Program-made: the position numbers and the translations under genes
Assembly: GCF_036346105.1 (NCBI RefSeq)
Contig: NZ_CP107811.1
Location: 1,054,001-1,118,000, forward strand
DNA from: Streptomyces sp. NBC_00539
GTDB taxonomy: Bacteria > Actinomycetota > Actinomycetes > Streptomycetales > Streptomycetaceae
DNA length: 64,000 nt
Direction of reading: 5' to 3'
Notes under the pieces: generated by a model
The model's database searches: none
The model's input: only the letters and a program-made list of their open reading frames with translations
What the model was told of the DNA's origin: nothing
Shown: positions 1-11,300 of the stretch, piece by piece
Numbering within the stretch: position 1 is the first letter of the stretch
Layout: each line of letters starts with the position of its first letter

Positions 1-831
1 CACCAGCAGGGTCCCGGGCCGCAGCGCGAGCACCATGCTGTCGATGTGGCTGTCGCTGAGCTGGTGCACCCGGTGGATCCGGAACCGGCCCTCGAGGTGG
101 CGCTCCAGCCAGTCGACGGCCAGCGCGTGGTTGGCCGTCGCGATGTTGGCCACGATGTCCCGGCCGAGCCGCAGGCACTGGGCCCCGTCGAACATCATCT
201 CCAGACCCACGTCGTACGGCGACGCCTGCGGGTCGGTGATGGGCTCGGTCGGCCCTCCCGCGGTGCTGGTCCGTACGTACGACAGGTCGAAGGACGCGTC
301 GGTCATCATCGGCCGGGGCATGACCGTCCAGCGGGCCCCCTGCCGGAAGTAGTCCTGGAAGGCGGACTTGAGGAACTGCGTCTCGAAGTACCGTGAGCGG
401 ATCATCGGCGGGGTTTCGATGATCTCGTCGCCGACGATGAGGGTGTTGTCCCGCACGTTCAGCGGCGGTACGACCGACGCCGACCAGGCGGGCGTACGGA
501 CCTCGTTGGTCTGCGCCTCCAGGTCGGACGGCCGCAGGACGTTCACCGACAGGGAGCGGAGCACGCCGGCGAGCTCCTCCAGGTCCTCGTTCAGTTCGGC
601 GACGTAGCGTTCCTTGATCGGCACCCGCCCGTCACCCGGCCCGCGCGGCTCGGCCCCGCGCGCGGACAGTCGCGGGTAGTACCACTCGGAGCGGGACGAG
701 TTGTCCATGGCCAGGTTGTCATGGAAGAAGAGGTCGAACGACAGCTCCCGTTCGTGCGACACGTAGTTCCTGGCAGAGCCGACGATCACCTCCTTCAGTG
801 GTGACCACTCGTCAAAGCTGTTCAGTTGCAC
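1..831 (-). CDS. Amidinotransferase (AGAT/StrB-like), C-terminus beyond window
   Basis: Members of this family move the amidino group of arginine onto an amine acceptor and so create a guanidino compound; the acceptor here is unknown. The 277 visible residues begin with the family's N-terminal pattern (NSFDEWSPLKEVIVG). They contain DNTLIVGDEIIETPPMIRSR, then FDGAQCLRLGRDI with the Asp equivalent to AGAT Asp254, and SHIDS with the His equivalent to AGAT His303. The catalytic Cys lies beyond base 1 and cannot be checked. The GTG start at 831 has GAGGGA about 8 bases upstream; an overlapping ATG at 842 stops after nine codons. The gene is divergent from the methyltransferase-MbtH-NRPS set. I infer that it supplies or modifies a guanidino residue of the peptide, which would fit the acidic position-278 residues in the first and last A domains. 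The family call is firm; the substrate is open. Confidence 0.88.
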   Translation of the reverse strand, partial: MQLNSFDEWSPLKEVIVGSARNYVSHERELSFDLFFHDNLAMDNSSRSEWYYPRLSARGAEPRGPGDGRVPIKERYVAELNEDLEELAGVLRSLSVNVLRPSDLEAQTNEVRTPAWSASVVPPLNVRDNTLIVGDEIIETPPMIRSRYFETQFLKSAFQDYFRQGARWTVMPRPMMTDASFDLSYVRTSTAGGPTEPITDPQASPYDVGLEMMFDGAQCLRLGRDIVANIATANHALAVDWLERHLEGRFRIHRVHQLSDSHIDSMVLALRPGTLLV

Positions 832-1027
832 GGTCCCTCATTTCCTGTATCCCGGCTCTCCGGCCGCTCCCGCCGGAACGCTACTGCGTGACCGCACGCC
901 CTCCACGACGGATGGCAATTATTTGCCACTCCCCCGGCAACACCTCGCCCCCGAGGCTAGGTTCGTCGTCGGCCAGGGACTCCAACCAGCCGGAGTCCGG
1001 CAGACGCAACGGAAAGTGACAGGCAAA
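832..1027. promoter_or_regulatory. Divergent promoter region with TGGCAA-N4-TTGCCA dyad
   Basis: This 196-base spacer separates the divergent amidinotransferase and methyltransferase starts. Bases 913-928 form the perfect dyad TGGCAATTATTTGCCA, in an AT-rich spot that stands out from its GC-rich surroundings. It lies about 82 bases upstream of the GTG at 831 and 100 bases upstream of the ATG at 1028. The half site TTGCCA also occurs, as TTGCCAA, in the promoter of the LuxR-type gene at 20695-21318, so that regulator may control this promoter. The dyad is read directly; the regulator link is inference. I could not assign -35 or -10 boxes. Confidence 0.5.
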
Positions 1028-2065
1028 ATGGACACCTTGCACCACGGCGACCCGGTTTTCGAGCGTTTTCAGTTCCTGGTGAATGCGCCGGCTCTGTTCA
1101 ACGCGGTCGCCACGGCGGTCGAGCTGAGGATCTTCCACTTCCTCGCCGACAATCCCGGTTCCGCCCCCGAGGACATCCGCGAATTCACCGACATGCCGCA
1201 GCACCAGCTGCGCGTCCTGCTCCAGGCGGTGTGCACGACCGGCCTGCTGCGCCGTGAGAACGGGAACTACTTCAACTCCGCCGTGGCCCAGGACCTGCTC
1301 GCCTCGGACGCGGAGGACAGCTGGGGTCACATCATCGTGGGCTGGAAGGAGGTCTATTACCCCGCCTTCGCCCACATGACCAAGGCGCTCAAGGCCGGCA
1401 CGAACACCGCCCTCGATGCCTACCCTGGTGACGAGCCGACGCTCTACCAGCGCCTTTCGCGCAATCCGGAGCTGGAGGCGGTATTCCACCGCGCGATGAG
1501 CGCGTTCACCCTGCAGTCCGTCGACGCGCTCGTGGAGCGCCCCGAGTTCGAGTCGGTGCGCAAGCTGCTCGACATCGGCGGCGGTGACGGGACCACCTCC
1601 GCCCGTCTGGCCGCCCGCCACCAAGACCTCAGCTCCACCGTCTTCGACATGCCGAGCGTCTCCAAGCTCGGCGAGAAGGCCACCGCCGTCCTCGCCGACC
1701 GGGTCGAACTCCACCCCGGTGACATCTTCAACGACGAGTTCCCCCTCGGCAGCGACGCTGTGCTCTTCAGCCACGTCCTGGAAATCTTCTCCGAGGACCA
1801 GATCCTCGGCCTGATGAAGAAGGCGTACGACGCCCTTCCCGAGGGCGGAAAGGTATTCGTCTACGGCTACAACGTCTCCGACGACGAGACCACCGGGGTG
1901 TTCGGCGCCCGCCTCGGCCTCTATTTCAACGTCCTTGCCAGCGGTCAGGGAATGGCCTACCCGGCGCGGGACTACGAGGCGTGGCTGAGCCAGGTCGGTT
2001 TCACCGGCGTGCAGACCATCGGCGGACTGCCCTACGAGCACGGCCTCACGCTCGGCGTGAAGTGA
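1028..2065 (+). CDS. SAM-dependent methyltransferase, O-methyltransferase family 2 fold
   Basis: The 345-residue protein has the two-part layout of the acetylserotonin/caffeate O-methyltransferase family. An N-terminal winged-helix dimerisation domain (residues 1-100, FNAVATAVELRIFHFLAD) precedes a Rossmann SAM-binding domain with LLDIGGGDGTTSARLAARH near residue 180 and the acidic motif II region VFDMPSV. Enzymes of this fold methylate oxygens of small phenols, but some NRPS-cluster members methylate carbon on aromatic or alpha-keto acids, so the target atom is undecided. I chose the ATG at 1028 because GGAAAG lies just upstream and the protein then begins at the usual place for the family; the frame is open further upstream. 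It sits 39 bases before the MbtH gene, so it is probably the first gene of the NRPS operon and acts on a precursor or on the peptide. Confidence 0.87.
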   Translation: MDTLHHGDPVFERFQFLVNAPALFNAVATAVELRIFHFLADNPGSAPEDIREFTDMPQHQLRVLLQAVCTTGLLRRENGNYFNSAVAQDLLASDAEDSWGHIIVGWKEVYYPAFAHMTKALKAGTNTALDAYPGDEPTLYQRLSRNPELEAVFHRAMSAFTLQSVDALVERPEFESVRKLLDIGGGDGTTSARLAARHQDLSSTVFDMPSVSKLGEKATAVLADRVELHPGDIFNDEFPLGSDAVLFSHVLEIFSEDQILGLMKKAYDALPEGGKVFVYGYNVSDDETTGVFGARLGLYFNVLASGQGMAYPARDYEAWLSQVGFTGVQTIGGLPYEHGLTLGVK

Positions 2066-2104
2066 CCGCCCTCCCCCCTTCACTATCCCGAGGAGATCTC
2101 AACC

Positions 2105-2320
2105 GTGGCGAATCCTTTCGACGACCCCGACGGCCGATTCCGCGTTCTGGTCAACGATGAGGGCCAGCATTCCCTGTGGCCCGAGTTCGCGGACGTTCCG
2201 CAGGGCTGGACGGTGACCTTCGGCGTATCGGACCGGGCGTCCTGCGTGGAGCACATCAACGCCACCTGGACCGACATGCGACCGCGCAGCCTGGCGACCC
2301 AGCTGGACCGCACCGCCTGA
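2105..2320 (+). CDS. MbtH-like NRPS accessory protein
   Basis: This 71-residue protein shows the MbtH signature: N-terminal [26 protein letters not shown] followed by the invariant-Trp pattern PQGW and a C-terminal WTDMRP. The family binds adenylation domains and raises their solubility and activity. The start is GTG at 2105, preceded by AGGAGATC. It lies 64 bases upstream of the NRPS, the common arrangement, and therefore probably serves the A domains of that protein. Length and motifs match the family fully. Confidence 0.96.
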   Translation: MANPFDDPDGRFRVLVNDEGQHSLWPEFADVPQGWTVTFGVSDRASCVEHINATWTDMRPRSLATQLDRTA

Positions 2321-2384
2321 TCCCCCTCAGTACGCCTGTCGCCGCCGCGACGGCGACAACCATCTTTTACAGGAGCGAGAGACG

Positions 2385-5300
2385 ATGATCGTGGGTTCGG
2401 TGCCGGCATCCTTCCGGGAGCAGGCGGCGCGTACGCCCGATGCCGTGGCCGTCCGGTGCGCCGGCCGCAGCCTGACCTACCGGGAGCTGGACGACCGGTC
2501 GGACCGGCTGGCGACCCGGCTGGCCGCCGAAGGCGCCCGGGCGGAGCGTCCCGTGCTGGTCCTGATGGACCGCACGGCCGAACTGGTCGTCGCCCTCCTC
2601 GCCGTCCTCAAGACGGGGGCGTACTACCTGCCGCTGCATCCCGCCTATCCGCAGGAGCGGATGGCGTGGATCGCCGCGGAGAGCGGGGCTGCGGTCCTGC
2701 TCACCGACACCGCGATGCGTGGCCGGACGCCGCACGGGCCGGTCGTCGTACTCGCCGACCAGCCTGACGGGTACGCGCATCAGGAGCAGCCGGCGGCGGA
2801 TCCCGCGATCCGCCCCGACCAGCTCGCCTACGGGATGTACACCTCGGGCTCCACCGGGACGCCCAAGGGTGTCGCGGTCACCCACCGCAACGTCACCGAC
2901 CTCGTCGGCGACTCGATGTTCACGGTCCCCGGAGCACACGACCGCGTGCTGCTCGTCGCCTCGTACGCGTTCGACCCGTCGACGTACGCGCTGTGGTACC
3001 CGCTGCTGCACGGCGGGACGGCCGTCATCGCCACCGAGGCACAGCTGACGGTCGACCGTCTGGCGCGCCTGCTGGCCGACGAGCGGGTCACCGCCGCCGA
3101 GTTCCCGGCCGGCCTCTTCCGGGTCATGGCGGAGGAGCGCCCGGAGTGCTTCGCGGGCCTGCGCGAGGTCCTCACCGGCGGCGACGTCATCCCCGCCGCC
3201 GGAGTGCGTGCCGTGCTGGAGCGCTGCCCCGGCACGGTGGTGCGCGGCACCTACGGTCCCACCGAGACCACGCTCTACGCCACCCAGTCCCGGTGGACCC
3301 GGGCGTCGTCGGTTCCCGCACAGGTACCGATCGGGCTGCCGCTGGACGGCATGAGCGCCTACGTCCTGGACGACGCGCTGCGCCCGGTCGCGGAGGGGGA
3401 GACCGGCGAGCTGTACCTGGCCGGTGCCGGTCTGGCCCGGGGGTACGCCGGCCGCCCCGACCTGACGGCCGACCGTTTCGTCGCCGACCCGTTCGGTCCC
3501 GCGGGCAGCCGGATGTACCGCTCCGGCGACCTGGCCCGCCACGACGGCGACGGACGGCTCGAATTCGCCGGCCGCGCCGACGGCCAGGTCAAGATCCGCG
3601 GGTATCGCGTCGAGCCGGGCGAGGTGGAGGCGGCACTGACCGGCTGCCGGGGAGTGCGCCAGGCCGTCGTCGTGGCCCGCGAGGACGCTGCGGGAGACAA
3701 GCGGCTGGTCGCGTACGTCGTGGCGGAGGGAGCCGCGGCGGCGGATGACGCAGCCCTCCACGACGGCATGCGCAGCCACCTGGAGGCCCGTCTGCCGGCC
3801 TACCTGGTCCCCTCGGCGTTCGTCACGCTGGAGCGGCTGCCGCTGACCTCCAACCACAAGATCGACTACCGGGCGCTGCCCGCTCCCTCCGCCGGCCCTG
3901 CCGACACCGGGCGCGGTCCGCGCACCGACCGCGAGGCCGTCCTGTGCGACCTGGTCGCCCAGACGCTCGGCCTGCCCCACGTCGGCATCGACGACGACTT
4001 CTTCGCGCTGGGCGGGGACTCGCTCCACGCGACCCGGCTGGTCAGCCGCATACGGGCCGCGCTGGGCACCGACCTCTCCGTGGCATCGGTCTTCGACCAC
4101 CCGAACGTCGCCGCCCTCTCCTCACTCGGCGAAGAGGGCGAAGACGGCGAACCGGCCGGGGCGGGCCACTCCCCCGCCGCCCGCCCGGCACTGCGACCGG
4201 CCACCCGGCCCGCCGTGCTCCCGCTCTCCCCCGCCCAGTACCGCATGTGGTTCCACAGCCGGCTGGAGGGCCGGTCGGCGGCGTACGTCCTGCCCATAGC
4301 CGTCCGGCTGCGCGGCCCGCTCGACCGGGCCGCGCTGGAAGCCGCCCTTGGGGACCTGACCGACCGGCACGAGAGCCTGCGCACCGTGTTCCCGGAGCAC
4401 GACGCGGAGCCCTGCCAGGTCGTGCTGCCCGTCGGGCAGGTGCGGCCGGCGCTGCCCGTCGAGCAGGTGACGGACCTCGATGCCGCGCTGCGCGCCGCCG
4501 CCCTCGTCCCGTTCGACCTGACCACGGACGTGCCGTTGCGCGCGCGCCTGTTCTCCGCGGGCGCCGACGAACACGTACTGCTGCTGACCCTCAACCACAT
4601 CGGCACCGACGGCTGGTCCATGCAGCCCCTGACGCGCGAACTGGCCGAGGCCTACACGGCTCGGCGGGCCGGTGAAGCCCCCCGATGGGCGCCGCTCGCC
4701 ACCCAGTACGCCGACTACACCCTGTGGCAGCGCGAACTCCTCGGCTCCGAGCAGGGCCCGACCGCGCTGGCCGAGCAGCAGCTCGACTTCTGGCGCAAGG
4801 CCCTCGACGGGGCGCCCGAGGAACTGGAACTTCCCACCGACTTCCCCCGCCCGGCGGTCGCCGGTACCCGCGGGGGCAGCGTTCCCGTGGAGATCGGCGC
4901 CGAACTGCACCAGGCCATCGTCGCCCTTGCCCGCGCCACGCGGACCAGCGTCCACATGACCCTCCAGGCCGCCGTGGCGGCCCTGCTGACCCGGGTAGGA
5001 GCAGGGACGGACGTCCCGATCGGCGCCACCGTCGCCGGCCGCACGGACGAGGCCCTCGACAGCCTGATCGGCTTCTTCGTCAACACGCTGGTGCTGCGCA
5101 CCGACACCTCCGGCAACCCGAGCCTGCGCACCTTGCTCCAGCGGGTCAGGGAACAGGACCTCGCGGCGTACGCGCACCAGGACGTGCCCTTCGACCAGGT
5201 CGTGGATGCCCTCAACCCGGTCCGCTCGCTGTCGCGCCACCCCCTCTTCCAGGTCATGCTGACCTTGGAGAACGCCAACGGCTACGCGTTCGACCTGCCA

Positions 5301-8300
5301 GGGCTCACCGCCACCGCCGAGGAACTGCCGACCGCCACCGCCAAGTTCGACCTGCTCTTCGGCTTCACCGAGCGCTACGCGCACGACGGCTCGGCCGCCG
5401 GGGTCACCGGCCGCCTGGAGTTCTCGGCCGACCTGTTCGAGCCGGCGACCGCCGCACTGCTGGCCGGTCGCTTCACCGCCTTGCTGACGCGTGCCGTCAC
5501 CGATCCCGAGCAGCCGCTCGGCGACATCGACCTGTTCCTCGAGGGTGAGCGCGACGCCGTCCTGCGAGCCGCGCGCGCGACGCGCACCGAGCTGCCCGGA
5601 GCACCGCTCGCCGCCCTGGTCGAGGCCCAGGTGCGCCGTACGCCCGACGCGCTCGCCGTCAGCGCGCCCGACGGCGACCTCTCGTACGCCGAACTCAACG
5701 AGCGGGCCAACCGGCTGGCCCGGCACCTGCTGTCCCGGGGGATCGGCCCCGGCAGCTACGCCGCCGTCGTACTGCCCCGCGGCACGGGGCTGATCACTGC
5801 CTTCCTGGCCGTGCTCAAGACCGGCGCCGCCTACCTGCCGATCGACCCGCAGTATCCGCGCGAGCGGATCGGGTTCATCCTCGAAGACGCCCGCCCGGAC
5901 GTGTGCATCACCGACGGCGGGGGCGCCGCCTCACTGCCCGCGGACTCGCTGCCCGCATACGTGCTCGACCTGGACGGCGCGCCCACCGCCGCCGCGCTGG
6001 CCGCGGCCCACGCCCACGACCCCCGGGACGCCGACCGGCCCGCCCCGCTGACCGACGAGACCCCCAGCTACGTCGTGTACACCTCGGGCTCCACCGGACG
6101 GCCGAAGGGGGTGGTGCTCCCGGCCCGCGTCCTGTCCAACCTGCTCGCCTGGAACGCCTCGCTCTTCCCCTGCGAACCGGGCTCCCGGGTCTCGCAGTTC
6201 AGCGCCGTCAGCTTCGACGCGTCGGAGCACGAGATCCTCACGGCCCTCCTGAACGGCAAGACGCTGTGCGTGCCCGACGAGGACACCCGGCTCAATCCGG
6301 CCCGCCTCGCGAGCTGGCTGGACGAGCAGCGCATCACCGAGTTCTTCGCCCCGGACCTCGTGATCGCGGCGGTGTACGAGGCCGCCACCGAGCAGGGCCT
6401 GGCACTCGACGCCCTGCGGCACGTCGCCCAGGCCGGCGAAGCGCTCCAGCTGACCCCCCAGGTCCGCGACTTCCACGCCGCGCGCCCCGGTCTGCTGCTG
6501 CACAACCACTACGGCCCCTCCGAGACCCACGTGGTCACCAGCGCCACCCTGCCCGCCGACCCGGCCGACTGGCCGACTGCGGCCCCCCTCGGCGACGGCA
6601 TCTGGAACACCCGGCTGTACGTCCTGGACGAGCTGCTGCGGCCTGTGCCCGCCGGTGTGCCCGGCGAGCTGTACCTCGCGGGTGACGGCCTGGCCCACGG
6701 CTACCTCAACCGTGCCGACCTCACCTCCCAGCGCTTCGTCGCCGACCCGTTCGCCCCGGCCGGCGAGCGGATGTACCGCAGCGGCGACCTGGTGCGCCGC
6801 CGCGCCGACGGCAGCCTCGCCTTCCTCGGACGCGCCGACGACCAGGTGAAGATCCGTGGCGTCCGCGTCGAGCTGGGCGAACTCAACGCAGTGCTCTGCG
6901 CGCATCCCGCGGTGGCCCAGGCCGCCACCGTGCTGCGCGAGGACCGGCCCGGCGACAAACGATTGGTCTCCTACGTGGTGGCCGCGCCGGGTTCCGTGCT
7001 GCCGGCCGCCGAGGAGCTGCGCCGGCACGTGGCCGCCGCCGTGCCCCAGGCGGTGGTTCCGGCCGCGTACGTCCAGATGGACGTGCTTCCGCTGACGTCC
7101 AACGGCAAGCTGGACCGCAGGGCCCTGCCCGCCCCGGCCTACACCGGCACCGCGGGCCGCGGTCCCCGTACCCCCGCGGAGCACATCCTGTGCGCGCTGT
7201 TCGCGGAGGTCCTGGGCGCCCGGGCCGTCGGCGCGGAGGACAGCTTCTTCGACCTGGGCGGTCACTCCCTGCTCGTCACCCGGCTGATCAACCGGATCCG
7301 GCTGACCCTGGGCCGTGAGGTCGCCGTCCGCACCGTCTTCGAAGCGCCCACCCCCGCCGAGCTGGCGGCCCGCATCGACGCGGCCGGGCAGGCCCGTCCG
7401 GCGCTCGTCCCCCTCGCACACGGAGACCGGCTGCCCGCCTCTCCCGCGCAGGAACGGCTCTGGTTCCTCGACCGGTTCGAGCAGTCGAGCACGTACAACC
7501 TGCCGGTCAGCTTCCGGATCGCCGGGCGGGTCGACGCCCAAGCGCTGGAGCAGGCCGTCACCGACCTCGTGGCCCGTCACGAAACCCTGCGGACCGTGTT
7601 CCGCGAGGACCAGGGCCGCGCCATCCAACTGATCCTGCCCCCCACCCACATACCCCTGCACCGCGTCACCACCACCCCCGAAGACCTCCCCGAAGCACTG
7701 CAGACCGCCGGCCAGCACGTCTTCGACCTCTCCGCCGACCTGCCCATCCGCGTCACCCTCCTCACCCTCGCCGAAGACGAACACGTCCTGATGGTGCTCC
7801 TGCACCACATCGCCGGCGACGGCGCCTCCATGACACCCCTCACCCACGACCTCAACCACGCCTACGAAGCCCGCCTCAACGGCAACGCCCCCACCTGGGC
7901 GCCACTCCCCGTCCAATACGCCGACTACACCCTGTGGCAACAGCAGATCCTCGGCGACGAAAACGACCCCGAATCAGCCGCAGCCCAACAGAGCGCCTAC
8001 TGGAAGCACACCCTCCAAGGACTCCCCGAAGAACTCACCTACCCCACCGACCGACGCCGCCCCACCACCCCCACACACCGCGGCGAATCCCTCGAAATCG
8101 AACTCGGCACCGACCTCCACACCCGGCTCACCGAACTCGCCCGCACCACCGGCACGACCCTCACCATGGTCATGCACGCAGCACTCGCCACCCTCCTCAC
8201 CCGACTCGGCGCCGGAACCGACATCCCCATCGGCACCCCCACCGCAGGCCGCACCGACGAAACCCTCGACCACCTCATCGGCTTCTTCGTCAACACCCTC

Positions 8301-11300
8301 GTCATCCGCACCAACACCTCCGACAACCCCACCTTCACCCAACTCCTCACCCAAGTCCGCAACACCAGCCTCACCGCCTACGCCCACCAAGACACCCCCT
8401 TCGAACGCATCGTCGAAACCCTCAACCCGCCCCGCCTCCCCAGCCGCCACCCCCTCTTCCAGATCATGCTCCAGGTCGGTACGGACACGGCTCCCGATCT
8501 GGACCTGGGCGGCGTCACGGCCCAGGGCGTGACCACCAACCTGGACGGCGCGAAGTTCGACCTCTCCCTCAACCTCCGTGCCGCTACGGGCGCGGACGGC
8601 CGCCCCGGCGCCCTGACCGCGCACGTCGGGTACGCGGCGGATCTGTTCGACGCCCCTACGGTCCGCACCCTCCTCGACCGCCTCGTCCGCGTCCTGGAAG
8701 CCGTCACCGCCGACCCGGACCTGCACATCGACTCCCTGGACCTGCTGGGGCCTGCGGAGCGGGCTGCCCTGTTGACGCCTCCGGTTGCGGTCACCGAGCC
8801 CGAAGCCGTCCTCCACGACCTGTTCGCCGCCCAGGCCGCCCGCACCCCGGACGCCACGGCCGTCGTGTTCGAGGGCGAGCACACCTCGTACGCCGCGCTC
8901 GACGCGCGCGCCAACCGCCTGGCGCACCTGCTGAGCGAGCGCGGCGCCGGCCCGGACCGACTGATCGCCGTCGCCCTGCCTCGCTCCGCCGAGCTCATCG
9001 TCGCCCTGCTCGCCGTCCTCAAGTCGGGGGCCGCCTACCTGCCCGTCGACCCCGACTACCCGGCCGACCGCATCGCCTACATGCTGGATGACGCCCGCCC
9101 CGTCCTCCTGGTCACCCACAGCGACATCATCGAGCGACTGCCCGCGGACACCGCGACCCTGCTCGTGGACACGCAGGACACCACCAGGCTGCTCACCGCC
9201 GCCCCCGACACCTGCCCCGGGGTCGCGGTGGCGCCGCAGCACGCGGCTTACGTCATCTACACCTCGGGCTCGACCGGGCGGCCCAAGGGCGCCGTCATCC
9301 CGCACCAGAACGTGACCCGCCTGTTCGCCGCCACCCGGCACTGGTTCGACTTCGGCGCCGACGACACCTGGACCCTCTACCACAGCTACGCCTTCGACTT
9401 CTCCGTCTGGGAGCTGTGGGGGCCGCTGCTGCACGGCGGACGCCTCGTCGTCGTCCCCCACGCCGTCAGCCGCGCACCCGGCGAGTTCCTCAAGCTGCTC
9501 GCCGACGAGCAGGTCACCGTCCTCAACCAGACCCCTTCCGCGTTCTACCAGCTCGTCCAGGCCGACGCCGAAGACCCCGCGACCGGCGACCGGCTGGCCC
9601 TGCGCACCGTCGTGTTCGGCGGCGAGGCCCTGGACCTGCGCCGACTGGCCGACTGGTACGAACGCCACGGCGACGACTCGCCCGCGCTGGTGAACATGTA
9701 CGGCATCACCGAGACCACCGTGCACGTCACCCACCAGGCGCTGGACCGGATCTCCGCGGCGACCCTGCCGGGCAGCGTGATCGGCGAGGCCATCCCCGAC
9801 CTCGGCATGTACGTCCTCGACAGCACGCTGCGCCCGGTGCCCGCCGGGGTCTCGGGCGAGCTGTACGTGTCCGGCGCCGGCCTCGCCCGCGGCTACCTCG
9901 GCCGCCCCGGCCTGACCGCCGAGCGCTTCGTGGCCTGCCCCTTCGAGGGACCGGGCGCCCGGATGTACCGCACCGGGGACGTGGTCCGATGGACGGAGCC
10001 GGGCCGCCTGGAATACCTCGGCCGGGCCGACCACCAGGTCAAGCTCCGCGGATTCCGCATCGAACTCGGCGAGATCGAATCCGTTCTGGGCTCACACCCG
10101 CAGGTCGCGCAGGCCGCCGTCGTGATCCGCGAGGACCAGCCGGGCGACAAGCGGCTCGTCGGCTACGTCGTACCCAAGGACCCGGGCGGGGTGGACAGCA
10201 CCGACCTGCGCGCCCACCTCGGCGCTCTTCTGCCCGACTACATGGTGCCGTCCAGCACCGTAACGTTGGACGTGCTGCCGTTGACGGCGAACGGGAAGCT
10301 GGACCGCAGGGCCCTGCCCGCCCCCGTCTACGCCGGAGCGGCCGGACGTGAGGCACGCACCCCCCACGAGCACCTCCTGTGCGGCCTGTTCGCCGACGTA
10401 CTCGGCGTGGACACCGTCGGTGTGGACGACGGCTTCTTCGACCTGGGCGGTCACTCCCTGCTCGTCACCCGGCTGATCAACCGGATCCGGCTGACCCTGG
10501 GCCGTGAGGTCGCCGTCCGCACCGTCTTCGAAGCGCCCACCCCCGCCGAGCTGGCGGCCCGCATCGACGCGGCCGGGCAGGCCCGTCCGGAACTGGCACC
10601 GCAGCCGCGCCCCGACCTCGTCCCCGCCTCCCCCGCGCAGGAACGGCTCTGGTTCCTCGACCAGTTCGAAGGCCCCAGCGCCACCTACAACCTTCCCGTC
10701 ACCGTGCGGATCACCGGCCCCCTGGACACCGGAGCGCTGGAGCACGCCGTGGCGGATGTCGTGGCCCGTCACGAAACCCTGCGGACCGTGTTCCGCGAGG
10801 ACCAGGGCCGCGCCATCCAACTGATCCTGCCCCCCACCCACATACCCCTGCACCGCGTCACCACCACCCCCGAAGACCTCCCCGAAGCACTGCAGACCGC
10901 CGGCCAGCACGTCTTCGACCTCTCCGCCGACCTGCCCATCCGCGTCACCCTCCTCACCCTCGCCGAAGACGAACACGTCCTGATGGTGCTCCTGCACCAC
11001 ATCGCCGGCGACGGCGCCTCCATGACACCCCTCACCCACGACCTCAACCACGCCTACGAAGCCCGCCTCAACGGCAACGCCCCCACCTGGGCGCCACTCC
11101 CCGTCCAATACGCCGACTACACCCTGTGGCAACAGCAGATCCTCGGCGACGAAAACGACCCCGAATCAGCCGCAGCCCAACAGAGCGCCTACTGGAAGCA
11201 CACCCTCCAAGGACTCCCCGAAGAACTCACCTACCCCACCGACCGACGCCGCCCCACCACCCCCACACACCGCGGCGAATCCCTCGAAATCGAACTCGGC